The notes under the pieces: generated by a model
Seen by the model: only the letters and a program-made list of their open reading frames with translations
What the model was told of the DNA's origin: nothing
Database searches by the model: none
Source of the DNA: an uncultured Ignavibacteria bacterium
GTDB lineage: Bacteria > Bacteroidota > Ignavibacteria > Ignavibacteriales > Ignavibacteriaceae
Direction of reading: 5' to 3'
Length of the DNA stretch: 9,784 bases
NCBI GenBank assembly: GCA_937996765.1
Contig: CALKUG010000425.1
Span: 1-9,784, forward strand
In this document: positions 1 to 7,394 of the stretch, piece after piece
How positions within the stretch are numbered: the first letter of the stretch is position 1
How the letters are laid out: every line of letters starts with the position of its first letter
Position numbers and translations under genes: made by a program

Positions 1-267
1 TTTAATGCAATTGTGAAGAGCTCACAGTCTGTTTCTGATGAGATTAGGCAAGTAGCAACCGCTAGTGAGGAACAATCTTCCGCTGCCGAAATGATTAGTA
101 ATAATTTGGAAGGCATTCGTGAGAGTATGGAGCTCACAAGTAAAAGCATTCATGGAATAGCAACAGCTACTGCAGAACTAAACGATCGCTCAGCTAATCT
201 GTACGACCTTATTTCTCAATTCAAAGTAAGCGAATCAAACTCCCCCTCCAGAAAACAATTACGATAA
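1..267 (+). CDS. Methyl-accepting chemotaxis protein, C-terminal fragment (5' end outside window)
   Basis: The reading frame is open from base 1 and ends at TAA 265-267, so this is the last 88 residues of a longer protein. It is a heptad-repeat, Ala/Ser/Glu-rich coiled coil with the pattern VSDEIRQVATASEEQSSAA, which is the descending arm of the MCP cytoplasmic signalling hairpin. The C-terminal pattern of hydrophobic residues ending in LYDLISQFKV is the usual end of the MCP signal domain. In the cell such proteins form receptor arrays that control the CheA kinase. The ligand domain and membrane segments lie outside the window, so the stimulus cannot be said. No C-terminal CheR/CheB-docking pentapeptide (NWETF-like) is present; the tail is short and basic (PSRKQLR). 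The GTG at 13 is an internal codon, not the true start. Confidence 0.9.
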   Translation, partial: FNAIVKSSQSVSDEIRQVATASEEQSSAAEMISNNLEGIRESMELTSKSIHGIATATAELNDRSANLYDLISQFKVSESNSPSRKQLR

Positions 268-282
268 TTTCTTTTAGCATTA

Positions 283-313
283 TGTAATCGGCAACACCCA
301 GTTGCCGATTACA
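283..313 (+). terminator. Rho-independent terminator of the chemotaxis gene, shared by convergent genes
   Basis: This is a perfect 13-bp inverted repeat, TGTAATCGGCAAC at 283-295 and its complement at 301-313, with a 5-nt loop. It is followed on the plus strand by a T-rich run (TTTTCTATTTCTTT). It lies 15 nt after the chemotaxis stop codon and only 4 nt beyond the stop of the convergent serine hydrolase gene. It can therefore serve both transcripts, although the minus-strand side lacks a clear T tract. Confidence 0.8.
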
Positions 314-317
314 TTTT

Positions 318-1532
318 CTATTTCTTTAAATTCTTAACTTCGTAATCATACAGTACCCTACCCAAATTACCTAAAAACGGCAATAAGACAGTGTCGTATT
401 CATATATGCCGTCGTTCATAATTCCGTCGGCATTAGAGTGTGCAACTGCACTCACAAAAAACTCAATTCCGTTTTTTTCATCTACGATGTAGGCGTTTTC
501 AATAACGTAACCAAACGCCAAACCAATTTTATTATAAATGTTGATGTTATCGGGAATGCTATCGTTAACATCTCCGTACATTGCAAATTTCACAAAGCCA
601 TCGGGGTAATCTTCGTAAGGTTGGTACTTCGGGTATTTACTCTCACGAGGTAGCATACTCATCACTTCACGCAAAAAAACTCTATCATCTTCAGATAAAT
701 TAAAGCGCATTGAAGGGGCAGCCTGGTCCGGGAAAAACAGTGCAATTAGCATACTATGCATATTCTGAAGTGAGAAAAAATTACGACGTGTAAAATCAAA
801 AGGTGTTGGGGTTACGGTTGTATCGTCACCGGCATAATGCCCCGTGCCCTGAAACATATCTTGTTTCTGATTCTCCCAATTGGGTGCTGAGTATTGCGGG
901 GCTTGCTTATAAACAACATTACCTTGAGCGTTGTAGAAAGTAAATCCGTTGGTGTATTTATTTGTCTCGTAATCAAATCCACCGGTAAATCTCTGCAAAA
1001 TTTTAGTATCTGTAAAACCTTTATTCCACAACCCAATGTTCAGCGAGTCTCTCCCTAAGAACTCATAGAGTCGGGAATAAGATTCATTATCGCTCACCAC
1101 AAATATCCGCTTAATAAATTGAGCGATTGAAGCTATTGAGTCTTTTGCTGTTGGGTCGAAACGATAGGGTTTTTGCCCTTTGTAAGAACTATCAATTTCC
1201 AAACGGGAATATTTGGTTAAGCCGGGAATTGCTAAGTTATTTATTTTTTCTAATGATAAAAGTGCGGCAGGTAACTTCACAGTACTTGCTGGATTAAAAT
1301 AACGAGTTGAATCGAGGTACAATGAATGAGTGTTTATGGTAACTCCATCCTCCCCGCGGTTAACACGCGAGAAAAGAATCTGCACCTTAAATTGTTCGTG
1401 TTTTGCCAATACCGAATCAACAGCAGGAGAATTACCCTTCAAAATTTCGAAGAGAGTATTTTCCTGCTGTTGAGCATGCAAAACAAATGAAAGAACAATC
1501 CAGATGAGGAAAATTAAATTTCCTACCCTCAT
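318..1532 (-). CDS. Exported class A beta-lactamase-like serine hydrolase
   Basis: This 404-residue protein belongs to the penicillin-binding/beta-lactamase fold (Beta-lactamase2-type). A signal peptide is visible (hydrophobic residues 5-19, likely cut after HAQ at 19-21), so it acts in the periplasm or outside the cell; no lipobox Cys is seen. The SxxK nucleophile motif is S83-T-V-K86, the SDN motif is S147-D148-N149, and the third motif appears as K335-I-G337 in place of the usual KTG. The protein is about 100 residues longer than ordinary class A lactamases, with extra sequence between the SDN and K-I-G motifs. The relaxed third box and the length argue for a peptidase/esterase-like or unknown hydrolase and against a true antibiotic-resistance enzyme. 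The ATG at 1532 follows AAAGGA at good spacing. The gene starts 15 nt after the upstream esterase stop, so the two form an operon. Confidence 0.85.
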   Translation of the reverse strand: MRVGNLIFLIWIVLSFVLHAQQQENTLFEILKGNSPAVDSVLAKHEQFKVQILFSRVNRGEDGVTINTHSLYLDSTRYFNPASTVKLPAALLSLEKINNLAIPGLTKYSRLEIDSSYKGQKPYRFDPTAKDSIASIAQFIKRIFVVSDNESYSRLYEFLGRDSLNIGLWNKGFTDTKILQRFTGGFDYETNKYTNGFTFYNAQGNVVYKQAPQYSAPNWENQKQDMFQGTGHYAGDDTTVTPTPFDFTRRNFFSLQNMHSMLIALFFPDQAAPSMRFNLSEDDRVFLREVMSMLPRESKYPKYQPYEDYPDGFVKFAMYGDVNDSIPDNINIYNKIGLAFGYVIENAYIVDEKNGIEFFVSAVAHSNADGIMNDGIYEYDTVLLPFLGNLGRVLYDYEVKNLKK

Positions 1533-1547
1533 AGAATTTCCTTTCTA

Positions 1548-2279
1548 TTAATAGAGAGAACCAAGAAAGTGAGGCAACATCTTATGCCATGTGGGCCAAT
1601 CGTGTGGCATATCCCAGCCCCAAACTGCTACTTCGTTCGGAATACCTTTTGAGTGCAAAATATTTGAGAGTTGTATTGAGGAATCAGGGTCTTCGTAATC
1701 ACCGGAGCCCGAGGCCAACAGAATTTTTTTATAATGTCTCATCTGGTTGAGGACACCCTCATCATAAAGATTTGGGAGATAATCTATAGGCGAGTTGAAA
1801 TAAACATCTTCGTTATAAAAGCCGCGTGTATAGTACTTTAAATCGTAAATACCGCTTAAACCAATAGTGCCTGCAAAAATATCAGGTCTGCGAAGAAACA
1901 TATTTACTGCATGGAAAGCACCTAAAGATGCTCCCGTTGTTACAATGGGAACCAAACCTTTACAATGAGAATGGATAAAGGGAATCACTTCATCAATTAC
2001 ATAATAGTTGTATTGATTGTGGCGTATAGCTTTATGCGGCGGCCACATATCCCTATTTAACCAACTCTCGTTGTTGATGCTATTGATCGAGAATACTTTA
2101 AGTTTACCGGAGTTAATAAACCACGAAATAGAATCAATAAGACGAAATCTCTCATACTCAAGATAATCAGCCCCGGCAGTTGGGAACATAAGCAGTGCGG
2201 GACCGTAGTTTCCGTAAACTGCTATTTCCATATTTTTATTAAGGCGGGGGCTCCACCATTGGTGTATTTCTCTATGCAT
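1548..2279 (-). CDS. Alpha/beta-hydrolase fold esterase (esterase D / COG4947-like)
   Basis: This 243-residue cytoplasmic-looking protein has no signal peptide. It has the nucleophile elbow G116-A-S118-L-G120, a likely acid in the segment SGSGDYED (D194 or D197), and a likely catalytic His in the C-terminal segment WGWDMPHDWPTWH (H226, with H232 as alternative). This matches the putative-esterase family (PF00756-like); the MPHDWPTWHKMLP ending is typical of a subgroup annotated only as predicted esterases. Its substrate is unknown. The ATG at 2279 follows AAGGA about 8 nt upstream. It sits 62 nt after the aconitase gene, with a hairpin between, and 15 nt before the exported serine hydrolase, with which it is probably co-transcribed. 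Confidence 0.85.
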   Translation of the reverse strand: MHREIHQWWSPRLNKNMEIAVYGNYGPALLMFPTAGADYLEYERFRLIDSISWFINSGKLKVFSINSINNESWLNRDMWPPHKAIRHNQYNYYVIDEVIPFIHSHCKGLVPIVTTGASLGAFHAVNMFLRRPDIFAGTIGLSGIYDLKYYTRGFYNEDVYFNSPIDYLPNLYDEGVLNQMRHYKKILLASGSGDYEDPDSSIQLSNILHSKGIPNEVAVWGWDMPHDWPTWHKMLPHFLGSLY

Positions 2280-2303
2280 TTTTACTTCCTTAGTTTAATA
2301 ATC

Positions 2304-2328
2304 CCCGCACCTCATTCTAACGTGCGGG
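2304..2328 (-). terminator. Possible terminator or attenuator after aconitase
   Basis: CCCGCAC at 2304-2310 pairs with GTGCGGG at 2322-2328, giving a 7-bp GC-rich stem with an 11-nt loop in the 62-nt gap between aconitase and the esterase. The minus-strand sequence after the stem (GATTATTAAAC) is only partly T-rich, so termination may be incomplete and some readthrough into the esterase/serine hydrolase pair is possible. Confidence 0.45.
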
Positions 2329-2341
2329 TACTTCATAATAA

Positions 2342-4603
2342 TTAATTCTGCTGTGCTGCTATTACGTTTAAGGCACTTCCTGCTTTAAACCAATCGAACT
2401 GACGCTCGTTAAATGTTTGATTCAAGAGAATTTCTTCACTTGTTCCGTCTGAGTGTTTAATAAGCATGCTGAGTTGCTTTCCCGGTGAAAAATCTTTCAA
2501 TCCAAGAATCGAAACTTTATCATCTTCACGAATCTTATCGTAATCGGCAGGATTTGCAAACGTTAACGGAAGCATACCTTGCTTTTTAAGGTTGGTTTCA
2601 TGAATACGAGCAAAACTCTTTACTACAATAGCTCTGCCACCAAGGTGACGAGGTTCTAATGCAGCGTGTTCACGCGAAGAACCTTCTCCGTAGTTTTCAT
2701 CTCCAACTACAATCCAAAATTTACCATTGGCTTTGTAGTCGCGTGCAACTTTTGGAACATCTGTATATTCTCCGTTGATGAGATTTTTAGCTTTTCCTGG
2801 GTCGCCTGAATAAGCATTAATAGCTCCTATCAGCAGATTATTAGAAATATTATCGAGATGACCACGATATTTTAACCAAGGACCCGCAGCCGAAATATGG
2901 TCGGTTGTACATTTTCCTTTGGCTTTTATAAGAACATACGCGTCAGTAATATCCTCACCATCCCAAGGTGCAAATGGTTCGAGTAATTGTAATCTATCAC
3001 TTTCGGGTGCCACTTTTACAACCACAGAGCTGCCATCTGCAGCAGGGGCTAAAAATCCATTTTCATCTTTCTCAAAACCTGCTGGTGGAAGTTCTTTTCC
3101 CGTTGGAACATCCAGCTTAACTACTTCACCACTTTCGTTAACCAACGTATCAGTCTCAGGATTAAATGATAGTGACCCTGCCAAAGCAAGTGCGGTTACC
3201 ATTTCCGGTGAAGCAACAAATGCTAAAGTATCCGGATTTCCATCATTTCTTTTTGCGAAGTTTCTGTTAAATGAAGTTACAATGGTATTACGCTCTCCTT
3301 TAGAAACATCCATGCGTTTCCACATGCCAATACAAGGTCCGCATGCGTTTGCAAGTATAACACCGCCAAAGTCGGTAAGAACCTGCAACTGTCCGTCGCG
3401 CTCAATTGTAGCACGTACTTGTTCGGAGCCGGGGGTAATAGTGAACTGTGCTTTGGCTTTCAAACCTTTAGATAGCGCTTGTCTGGCTATCGAGGCAGCA
3501 CGGTCAATATCTTCGTAACTCGAATTTGTGCAGCTACCAATTAATGCAACACTTATTTTATCGGGATACTTTTCTGATATTACAGCTTCTTTAATTTTTG
3601 AAAGCGGCCATGCAAGATCAGGTGTGAACGGACCATTAACATGCGGCTCAAGTTCGTCGAGATTAATTTCAATTATTTGGTCGTAATACTTTGATGGGTC
3701 TGCTATAACTTCAGCATCTGCGCGTAAAATATTGCCTATACCATCAGCAAGGTCGGCAACATCAGTTCTACCGCTTGAACGCAAATAATCGCTCATTTTT
3801 TTATCGTATGGGAATACCGAAGTGGTTGCGCCAATTTCGGCACCCATGTTACAAATGGTTCCTTTACCCGTGCAAGAAATTGAATCGGCTCCATCGCCAA
3901 AGTACTCAACAATTGCACCGGTGCCACCTTTTACTGTAAGAATACCTGCAAGTTTTAATATCACATCTTTGGCGGCAGTCCATCCTTTTAACGAACCCGT
4001 TAAGTGAACACCGATAAGCTTAGGCCATTTTAATTCCCAGCTCATTCCAGCCATCACATCAACGGCATCTGCTCCGCCAACACCTATGGCTATCATACCT
4101 AACCCGCCGGCATTTGGAGTGTGTGAATCGGTTCCAATCATCATTCCGCCGGGGAACGCATAATTTTCTAAAACTACTTGGTGAATAATACCTGCACCGG
4201 GTCTCCAGAAACCTATTCCGTATTTATTGCTTACGCTTTCCAAAAAGTCGTAAACTTCTTTATTCTCATCGTTTGCACGACCTAAATCTTCTATTGCGCC
4301 AATTTGTGCTTGAATAAGGTGATCGCAATGTACTGTCGAAGGTACTGCAACCGATTTTCTGCCTGCCGACATAAATTGAAGCAACGCCATTTGAGCTGTT
4401 GCATCCTGCATTGCAACCCTATCCGGGGCAAGATCTACATACGATTTACCGCGTTCAAATGGGGCCTCTATTGGGTTCCAAAGATGCGAATACAGTATTT
4501 TTTCTGCATAAGTAAGTGGTCTGCCTAAAATTTCACGTGCCGTGTTTACTCGTTCGGTCATGTGAGCGTAAACTTTTGATATCATATCAAGATTTGCGGT
4601 CAT
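2342..4603 (-). CDS. acn: Aconitate hydratase, mitochondrial type
   Basis: This 753-residue cytoplasmic [4Fe-4S] enzyme interconverts citrate and isocitrate in the TCA cycle. The three cluster ligands are visible: C358 in IGSCTNSS, and C421 and C424 in NACGPCIGMW. The C-terminal swivel domain has the substrate-binding/catalytic segment GEGSSREHAALEPR with S642, S643 and R644. These residue numbers coincide with the numbering I recall for pig heart mitochondrial aconitase, which supports the mitochondrial-type subfamily over the longer AcnA/IRP or the AcnB type. An intact HTPNAGGLG segment lies in the N-terminal part. The length is complete for the family. The ATG at 4603 follows GGAGAA about 8 nt upstream. 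The gene diverges from the FAD-linked oxidase across a 111-nt gap in which I could not fix a promoter for either side. Confidence 0.96.
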   Translation of the reverse strand: MTANLDMISKVYAHMTERVNTAREILGRPLTYAEKILYSHLWNPIEAPFERGKSYVDLAPDRVAMQDATAQMALLQFMSAGRKSVAVPSTVHCDHLIQAQIGAIEDLGRANDENKEVYDFLESVSNKYGIGFWRPGAGIIHQVVLENYAFPGGMMIGTDSHTPNAGGLGMIAIGVGGADAVDVMAGMSWELKWPKLIGVHLTGSLKGWTAAKDVILKLAGILTVKGGTGAIVEYFGDGADSISCTGKGTICNMGAEIGATTSVFPYDKKMSDYLRSSGRTDVADLADGIGNILRADAEVIADPSKYYDQIIEINLDELEPHVNGPFTPDLAWPLSKIKEAVISEKYPDKISVALIGSCTNSSYEDIDRAASIARQALSKGLKAKAQFTITPGSEQVRATIERDGQLQVLTDFGGVILANACGPCIGMWKRMDVSKGERNTIVTSFNRNFAKRNDGNPDTLAFVASPEMVTALALAGSLSFNPETDTLVNESGEVVKLDVPTGKELPPAGFEKDENGFLAPAADGSSVVVKVAPESDRLQLLEPFAPWDGEDITDAYVLIKAKGKCTTDHISAAGPWLKYRGHLDNISNNLLIGAINAYSGDPGKAKNLINGEYTDVPKVARDYKANGKFWIVVGDENYGEGSSREHAALEPRHLGGRAIVVKSFARIHETNLKKQGMLPLTFANPADYDKIREDDKVSILGLKDFSPGKQLSMLIKHSDGTSEEILLNQTFNERQFDWFKAGSALNVIAAQQN

Positions 4604-4714
4604 TTTAATTGTTCTCCAAGAGTGGAATTATGAAAAATCTCTATCGAATAATAATGATTCTATGTAAATTAAACGGTATTTTTTGACGAATAATTCCTTT
4701 TTTCGGGTTTTGAT

Positions 4715-6166
4715 ATGATATATAAGGATGATGCTTCCACTTTTTCCGATTATCTGACTGATGTCTCCAACATTAAGGGGACTGCTCAGGGTATTTATTT
4801 CCCTGAATCAGTTCAAGAAGCTCAAAATATTATCAAAAAAGCTTACCGCACTTCAACACCCGTTACCATTTCAGGGGCGGGTACCGGCATTTGTGGTGGT
4901 CGTGTTCCTGAAGGTGGGATTATCATCGCAACTGATAAATTAAATACCATTTCAGAATTTTCTACCGACGATAAAACTATCACCGTTGGACCAGGAATAA
5001 GGTTAAGCGAAATACAAGAGTTTCTCCAACCAACCGGTTTATTCTATCCACCCGACCCTACCGAAACATCTGCATTTCTTGGCGGAACTATTGCCACTAA
5101 CGCAAGTGGTGCAAGGAGTTTCTTTTATGGACCAACAAGAAACTATATTTCCTCTTTAACGGTGATTACTCCTACCGGTGAACTATTAAAGATAAATCGC
5201 TCTGAAAACTATTTGTTTAACAACCAATTCGTTATTCAAACGGAACAAGGTGGTGTTATCCGAATACCCAAGCCCAACTACACTTGGAGCTTCCCAAAAA
5301 ACAGTGCCGGTATTTTCCCGGCTCAACACCCCATTGATTTATTTATTGGTTCGGAGGGAACGCTTGGAATGGTTGTCTCGGCAACTGTTCAATTACTTCA
5401 ACAACCTAAAACGGTGTTTTCGGGACTTATTAACTTCCCAACCCCTAATTCCGCCATCGCGTGTATTGCTGCATTAAGAGAAAAAAAATATCCCACTCTC
5501 TCACCTTGTGCACTTGAGTTTTTTGATACAAACTCCCTAAAACTTCTTTCCTCCAAATACAAAAACATCACCACCGAGGGTTGCGCTCTTTGGTTTGAGG
5601 AGGATTCATATTTGGAAAGCGATAGTGTTTTTGACAAACTTGCCGAAGGGTACCTGAATTTATTTGAACAATACGGAGCAGAAAGTAAAACTTTTAGGGT
5701 TGCGACTAACGAAGCGGAACGAAGGGAATTTCAAGAGATACGGCATAGTATTTCGTATTTAGTAAACGAGTTTATTTCTCAGCAAGGTCTCAGAAAACTT
5801 GGTACCGATACAGCCGTGCCCCACAATACATTTTTGGAATTTTATAACAAATCCACGGAAATAGTTTTATCAGCAAATCTGAGATACGTGGCATACGGAC
5901 ATTTTGGCGACTCACATCTACACCTCAATCTTCTACCCGAGGGTGAAAATGAATATGGGCAAGCCGCAGACCTCTACGACCAAATCAACAAATTAGCATT
6001 ATCTTTTGGCGGAACCATTGCCGCTGAGCACGGTGTAGGTAAGAAAAAGAAGCACTACCTTCCTCTCATGTTCTCCAGGGAAACACTCCAAGATATGCAA
6101 TCAATTAAGAAAGTTCTTGATCCAGCTCATCTTTTTGGACAAAATAATTTATTCCCCAGTAGTTAG
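4715..6166 (+). CDS. GlcD-type FAD-linked oxidase (glycolate/D-lactate dehydrogenase family)
   Basis: This 483-residue protein has the two-domain structure of the family. An N-terminal FAD-binding domain (about 25-225) carries the pyrophosphate loop SGAGTGICGG (53-62), the segment YPPDPTETSAFLGGTIATNASG (111-132) and LFIGSEGTLG (209-218). A C-terminal FAD-oxidase domain carries GHFGDSHLHLNLLP (395-408), whose H401 and H403 fit the metal/substrate site, and AAEHGVGKKKK (436-446). Such enzymes oxidise 2-hydroxy acids (D-lactate, glycolate, 2-hydroxyglutarate) and pass electrons to a quinone, cytochrome or other partner. The sequence does not reveal the substrate, and no GlcE or GlcF partner is adjacent, so it may act alone. 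A loop at about 180-205 (IPKPNYTWSFPKNSAG) resembles the versions found in D-lactate/alkyl-DHAP-synthase-like members. The ATG at 4715 lacks a strong Shine-Dalgarno sequence; an in-frame stop (TAA 4691-4693) limits any extension. Confidence 0.9.
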   Translation: MIYKDDASTFSDYLTDVSNIKGTAQGIYFPESVQEAQNIIKKAYRTSTPVTISGAGTGICGGRVPEGGIIIATDKLNTISEFSTDDKTITVGPGIRLSEIQEFLQPTGLFYPPDPTETSAFLGGTIATNASGARSFFYGPTRNYISSLTVITPTGELLKINRSENYLFNNQFVIQTEQGGVIRIPKPNYTWSFPKNSAGIFPAQHPIDLFIGSEGTLGMVVSATVQLLQQPKTVFSGLINFPTPNSAIACIAALREKKYPTLSPCALEFFDTNSLKLLSSKYKNITTEGCALWFEEDSYLESDSVFDKLAEGYLNLFEQYGAESKTFRVATNEAERREFQEIRHSISYLVNEFISQQGLRKLGTDTAVPHNTFLEFYNKSTEIVLSANLRYVAYGHFGDSHLHLNLLPEGENEYGQAADLYDQINKLALSFGGTIAAEHGVGKKKKHYLPLMFSRETLQDMQSIKKVLDPAHLFGQNNLFPSS

Positions 6167-6195
6167 ACTCCATATCAAATAGCAAATAATCAACT

Positions 6196-6630
6196 TTACT
6201 TTATTTTCTTAACCAGGATAAAATCTAAACTTAATTTCCCGGCTCCGTTTATCAGGATTGTGAATAAAAACAAAATATAGTAAAGAGGTATCTCGAAACC
6301 ATTATTTCCTGCTTCATAACCATTTACTAAATGAACCGTAGTTATGGCTACTATCATTACTACAATCAGCGGAACAGAGATAATTCGACTACCCAACCCA
6401 AGGGTTAGTAAAACAACACCTGCAAGTTCAGTTGAGGCAGCCATGTAGGCATTCAATAGAGGCATGGGAATTCCCATACTACCAAACCACTCTGCAACCG
6501 AGTTGATGTTTTGCCACTTTGTTATCGCAGGGTTATAAAAACCGTAAGCGAGTATGAGTCTAACAGCCAACAACAATACATCGTTAAGCTTTTTTATTTG
6601 TTGGACTATTGATTTATATCTTTCTAACAT
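6196..6630 (-). CDS. DoxX-family membrane protein, fourth gene of the Hvf-like cluster
   Basis: This 144-residue integral membrane protein has about four hydrophobic segments, near residues 17-32, 62-80, 84-102 and 112-130. Typical DoxX features are the first helix leading into a conserved Lys (A-I-T-K38-W), the G-x-P-MPLLNAYMAASTELAGVVLL segment, and the closing NGAGKLSLD (128-136). DoxX-like proteins commonly form the fourth gene of hvf/buf peptide operons, where a membrane redox or electron-transfer role is suspected but not settled. I chose the ATG at 6630 because AAAGGA lies 6 nt upstream; a TTG at 6645 would overlap the upstream gene and lacks that spacing. The gene starts 11 nt after the HvfC-like stop, so it is in the same operon. 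It converges with the FAD oxidase across 29 nt in which I see no clear terminator. Confidence 0.88.
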   Translation of the reverse strand: MLERYKSIVQQIKKLNDVLLLAVRLILAYGFYNPAITKWQNINSVAEWFGSMGIPMPLLNAYMAASTELAGVVLLTLGLGSRIISVPLIVVMIVAITTVHLVNGYEAGNNGFEIPLYYILFLFTILINGAGKLSLDFILVKKIK

Positions 6631-6641
6631 TAAATTTCCTT

Positions 6642-7394
6642 TCAATTTATAAATCCAAGAATAAATCCCTTTGAGTGCATTGCAGTTAAGAATCTTAAGA
6701 AATTTTCTTTAAACAGCTCAGAAGATTCGCCTGCACATTCTTTTATTAGCTTTTCTGTTAATTGAGATACCGTCAAATCATTTTGTAAAATATCTGAGAG
6801 AACTTTTACATAGAATAGCGAAAGATCAAAAAATCGAATTTTATCCTCAGAACGGAACATTAACAAATAGTAAGCACCTTCGTCCTGTTTGCTCATCTGG
6901 GTTGATGGCTTAAGGTGCACCGGAAATGACAACTGCAAGAGCTCAAATTCCTGGTTTATAACTATTTTACTCTCGCTGTTAAAAGTATTTGAAAGATTAC
7001 CCACCGCGTCATTTTTATCCTCCATCATGTACAATTCTATTTCTTTCCACTCGAACAATAGGAGGTCCATAAGATGGGGATATTTTGTTTTAACGTAAAT
7101 ATCATTTTCATCAACAAACCTGTAAAATTCGTATGGCATTTTCCAGATTTGAGGAGATTGGATTTTGCAATTTGCTATAAAATCATCTGCTAATAAATCC
7201 CATTCTTCCTCAGTTAAAAGCGACTCAGTTATTGGGTAAGCTGATTCCAAATTGTCAACAATTGCACCACGGATTAAACTTCTATACCGATCAATCCTAT
7301 TCTCAGTTATTCCATCAATGGGCTGAACTATATTAGTTTTACAAAATGTTGCGAAGTTGCTTTGTTGCATCTCGGTATAAGAGTTAAGAAGCAT
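6642..7394 (-). CDS. hvfC: HvfC/BufC-like partner protein (DUF2063-like N-terminal domain)
   Basis: This protein is about 250 residues long. The N-terminal ~100 residues match the DUF2063 pattern: RIDRYRSLIRGAIVDNLESAYP, followed by LLTEEEWDLLADDFIANC and then MPYEFYRFVDE, an all-helical module. The C-terminal half is a less conserved mixed alpha/beta region ending in a winged-helix-like stretch (DLTVSQLTEKLIKECA onwards). In hvf/buf operons this protein binds the MNIO enzyme and is needed to deliver or recognise the precursor peptide; the older name 'putative DNA-binding domain' is misleading. The ATG at 7394 overlaps the HvfB-like gene by 11 nt (ATGCTTCTTAA) and follows GGAG by 8 nt, pointing to translational coupling. 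A TTG-initiated extension to 7430 is less likely, and an ATG at 7370 lacks a ribosome site. Identification rests on the N-terminal pattern plus gene order. Confidence 0.85.
   Translation of the reverse strand: MLLNSYTEMQQSNFATFCKTNIVQPIDGITENRIDRYRSLIRGAIVDNLESAYPITESLLTEEEWDLLADDFIANCKIQSPQIWKMPYEFYRFVDENDIYVKTKYPHLMDLLLFEWKEIELYMMEDKNDAVGNLSNTFNSESKIVINQEFELLQLSFPVHLKPSTQMSKQDEGAYYLLMFRSEDKIRFFDLSLFYVKVLSDILQNDLTVSQLTEKLIKECAGESSELFKENFLRFLTAMHSKGFILGFIN

Noticed and set aside
318..1532. Antibiotic-resistance beta-lactamase
   Set aside because: The third motif is KIG, the protein is much longer than class A lactamases and the E-x-x-L-N omega-loop signature is not evident.
2919..3518. 199-codon plus-strand open frame inside aconitase
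   Set aside because: It lies antisense to conserved aconitase sequence including the cluster-ligand region, and its Ser/Pro/Ala-rich product looks like a shadow translation.
4604..4714. Divergent promoters between aconitase and the FAD oxidase
   Set aside because: AT-rich hexamer-like strings exist (for example TTGACG at 4684-4689), but no well-spaced pair or TAnnTTTG element was clear enough to call.
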